From assembly GCA_964652755.1 (NCBI GenBank), contig CAZZBP010000079.1:1-7442 (forward strand): a stretch of DNA of 7,442 nt, given 5' to 3'. Below the pieces are notes generated by a model. It did not search any database and was not told the DNA's origin. It saw nothing but the letters and a program-made list of their open reading frames with translations. Below are positions 6,563 through 7,442 of the stretch, piece by piece (the first letter of the stretch is position 1; every line of letters starts with the position of its first letter). Origin of the DNA: UBA11795 sp964652755 (lineage in GTDB: Bacteria > Chloroflexota > Dehalococcoidia > Lucifugimonadales > UBA826). The position numbers and the translations under genes were made by a program.

Positions 6563-7028
6563 TCCGTTGCAGTTGCTACCGTTAGTGTTCGGATTGGGTT
6601 CCTGAATAAAACGAGATAATAGTATAATAATTCATGAAATAAATTACCAGTAATTATATTCGCATAAATCTTACAATTTCCTTTGCTTTCTATGGTGGCA
6701 AGACGCCAATAGCTCGTGAAATCCTATGAAATTGAATGTTGACCTAACTGGTACTTCTCTCTACCCCCTATGAGGTATCGGGATGTAAGAATGAATCGAT
6801 ATTAGCGCGTCTGCCCATAAGATATTAAATCTAATCTAAATGGTTACGAGTAGATACTCTGGACGAAAAGACATAGTGGTTCCAAAGGGAAGTTTTTCGC
6901 TGAGGTGAAGGGGGTCTCTACCTATCTCAGATGGGATAATTGGTTAGCGGTACAAGATCGGTCCATAAACTGCAAAATGCTTGAATTTTAGGATTCTTGT
7001 TAAATGCGAAGGACTATTCAGTTTGTTG
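6563..7028. other. 466-base stretch without a recognisable gene
   Basis: No frame here resembles a known protein. The part nearest the MFS gene (about 6600-6670) is very AT-rich and holds promoter-like elements on the minus strand. The rest, 6670-7028, has only short inverted repeats, no tRNA-like fold, and no clear terminator after the 80-aa gene. A decayed gene or an unrecognised non-coding RNA cannot be excluded. Confidence 0.5.
6621..6649 (-). promoter_or_regulatory. Possible AT-rich promoter for the MFS-GGT operon
   Basis: On the minus strand TATACT (6626-6621) is preceded, with a 17-base spacer, by TGGTAA (6649-6644), which is only a weak -35. A second -10-like TATAAT lies at 6658-6653. 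Transcription from here would start about 50-90 bases before TTG 6562 and make the MFS gene independent of the SAM riboswitch. Confidence 0.3.
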
Positions 7029-7271
7029 TCAAGAGCTTATTTCTTGCGAGTTCCGATTAAGTCTAAAAGATAAAGTGGGATCAAGTTTGTCACAGTATCT
7101 CGTAAGCCAATCAGGACCATATATTTTTCGGAGGTCAGCGGCCCATTCTATTCGTGTTCCGTTCACCCGATCAGCAATTGCCGAGAGATATGTGGGAATC
7201 AAGGCGGTTTCTCTATTGGAACTATCTTCTTCACCCACATAGCTATTTCCAAGTTTACGCTGTATACCCAT
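7029..7271 (-). CDS. Small orphan protein (80 aa) downstream of a SAM riboswitch
   Basis: I do not recognise this 80-aa protein. It has a strong start: ATG 7271 with AGGAG (7284-7280) eight bases upstream, in the loop of a GGGAC/GTCCC stem (7291-7295 with 7273-7277). The first 20 residues are polar. Residues 23-60 (starting LIPTYLSAIADRVNG, then RIEWAADLRKIYGPDWLTRY) look like a compact amphipathic helical region rich in Trp and Tyr, and the tail is polar. There is no signal peptide or membrane segment and only one cysteine. The leader contains an intrinsic terminator (7323-7351) and, further upstream, part of a SAM-clan riboswitch, so expression should fall when SAM is plentiful. It is either a small methionine- or SAM-linked protein or the remnant of a larger riboswitch-controlled gene. 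The stop is TGA. An opposing frame of similar length lacks such signals. Confidence 0.55.
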   Translation of the reverse strand: MGIQRKLGNSYVGEEDSSNRETALIPTYLSAIADRVNGTRIEWAADLRKIYGPDWLTRYCDKLDPTLSFRLNRNSQEISS

Positions 7272-7322
7272 AGGGACTTCTCCTTCACTCGTCCCAACTA
7301 TGCGGCACTTTTGCGAGGGGGC

Positions 7323-7351
7323 AAAAAAAAGCCCTCCGGAGTACGGAGAGC
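7323..7351 (-). terminator. Intrinsic terminator in the leader of the 80-aa gene (riboswitch expression platform)
   Basis: On the minus strand GCTCTCCG (7351-7344) pairs with CGGAGGGC (7338-7331) over 8 bp (one G-U) around the loop TACTC, followed directly by eight T (7330-7323). It stands 24 bases after the end of the riboswitch aptamer and about 50 bases before the start codon, the usual place for a SAM-controlled attenuator. Confidence 0.9.
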
Positions 7352-7375
7352 CCGCACCCTTTGTCCCTCATGGAA

Positions 7376-7442
7376 CCTCGTCTTATCCCCCAGGGGCACC
7401 TTGAGAGTTAAGGTTGCCGGGCAGGATCAAAGGACTGAGGCC
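7376..7442 (-). promoter_or_regulatory. SAM riboswitch (SAM-I/S-box clan), 3' part; 5' end outside the window
   Basis: Read on the minus strand, the right edge shows the conserved 3' half of a SAM-I-type aptamer. CCGGCAACC is followed by a short hairpin (ACCTT at 7414-7410 with AAGGT at 7402-7398, loop of 7), and GGTGCC completes the stem GGCAACCTT/AAGGTGCC with a bulged A, as in P4. Then comes CCCCTGGGGGATAAGACGAGG, matching the closing GATAAGA-type segment of P1. The 5' strand of P1, P2 and part of P3 lie beyond 7442, so SAM-I and the related SAM-IV or SAM-I/IV forms cannot be told apart. The terminator directly downstream indicates transcription attenuation when SAM binds. Confidence 0.82.

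Noticed and set aside
6997..7242. Plus-strand 81-codon frame (TTG start) opposite the 80-aa gene
   Set aside because: It has no well-placed ribosome binding site or promoter, starts with TTG, and lies opposite a minus-strand frame with an ATG, a good Shine-Dalgarno and a riboswitch leader.

Overview
The window looks like a piece of a Chloroflexota chromosome, possibly an uncultured SAR202/Dehalococcoidia-like lineage. The main reason is an adjacent pair encoding a DUF3090 protein and a PI3/4-kinase-fold (SCO1664-like) protein, which is known from Actinobacteria and Chloroflexi. Next to it lie a bS21 ribosomal protein gene (not typical of Actinobacteria), a BioD-like/DRTGG-domain protein of a kind seen in Chloroflexi and archaea, and a SAM-clan riboswitch. 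Base composition is moderate, with no high-GC bias. This assignment is inference; no taxonomic marker was compared.

Left part (1-2058): a tRNA-Ser(UGA) on the minus strand is cut by the left edge. A minus-strand operon follows, read right to left: the DUF3090 protein, then the kinase-fold protein. Divergently, on the plus strand, sits a TTG-initiated bS21 gene behind a perfect extended -10 promoter element. Middle (2162-3118): a plus-strand BioD-like plus DRTGG protein lies downstream of bS21 and probably shares its transcript.

Right part (3178-7442), all minus strand: reading right to left there is a SAM riboswitch (5' end outside the window) with an intrinsic terminator, a small orphan protein of 80 aa, about 470 bases with no recognisable gene, an MFS exporter of the MFS_3/EntS type whose start codon is problematic, and a gamma-glutamyltransferase-like gene. 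The last is split by a single in-frame TGA exactly where the family has a conserved glycine. It also lacks the arginine that holds the gamma-glutamyl substrate.

The items most worth a second look are the SAM-riboswitch-controlled orphan 80-aa protein, the TGA-interrupted GGT-like gene with a hairpin over its ribosome binding site, and the missing canonical start of the MFS gene. I found no CRISPR array, insertion sequence or phage gene.
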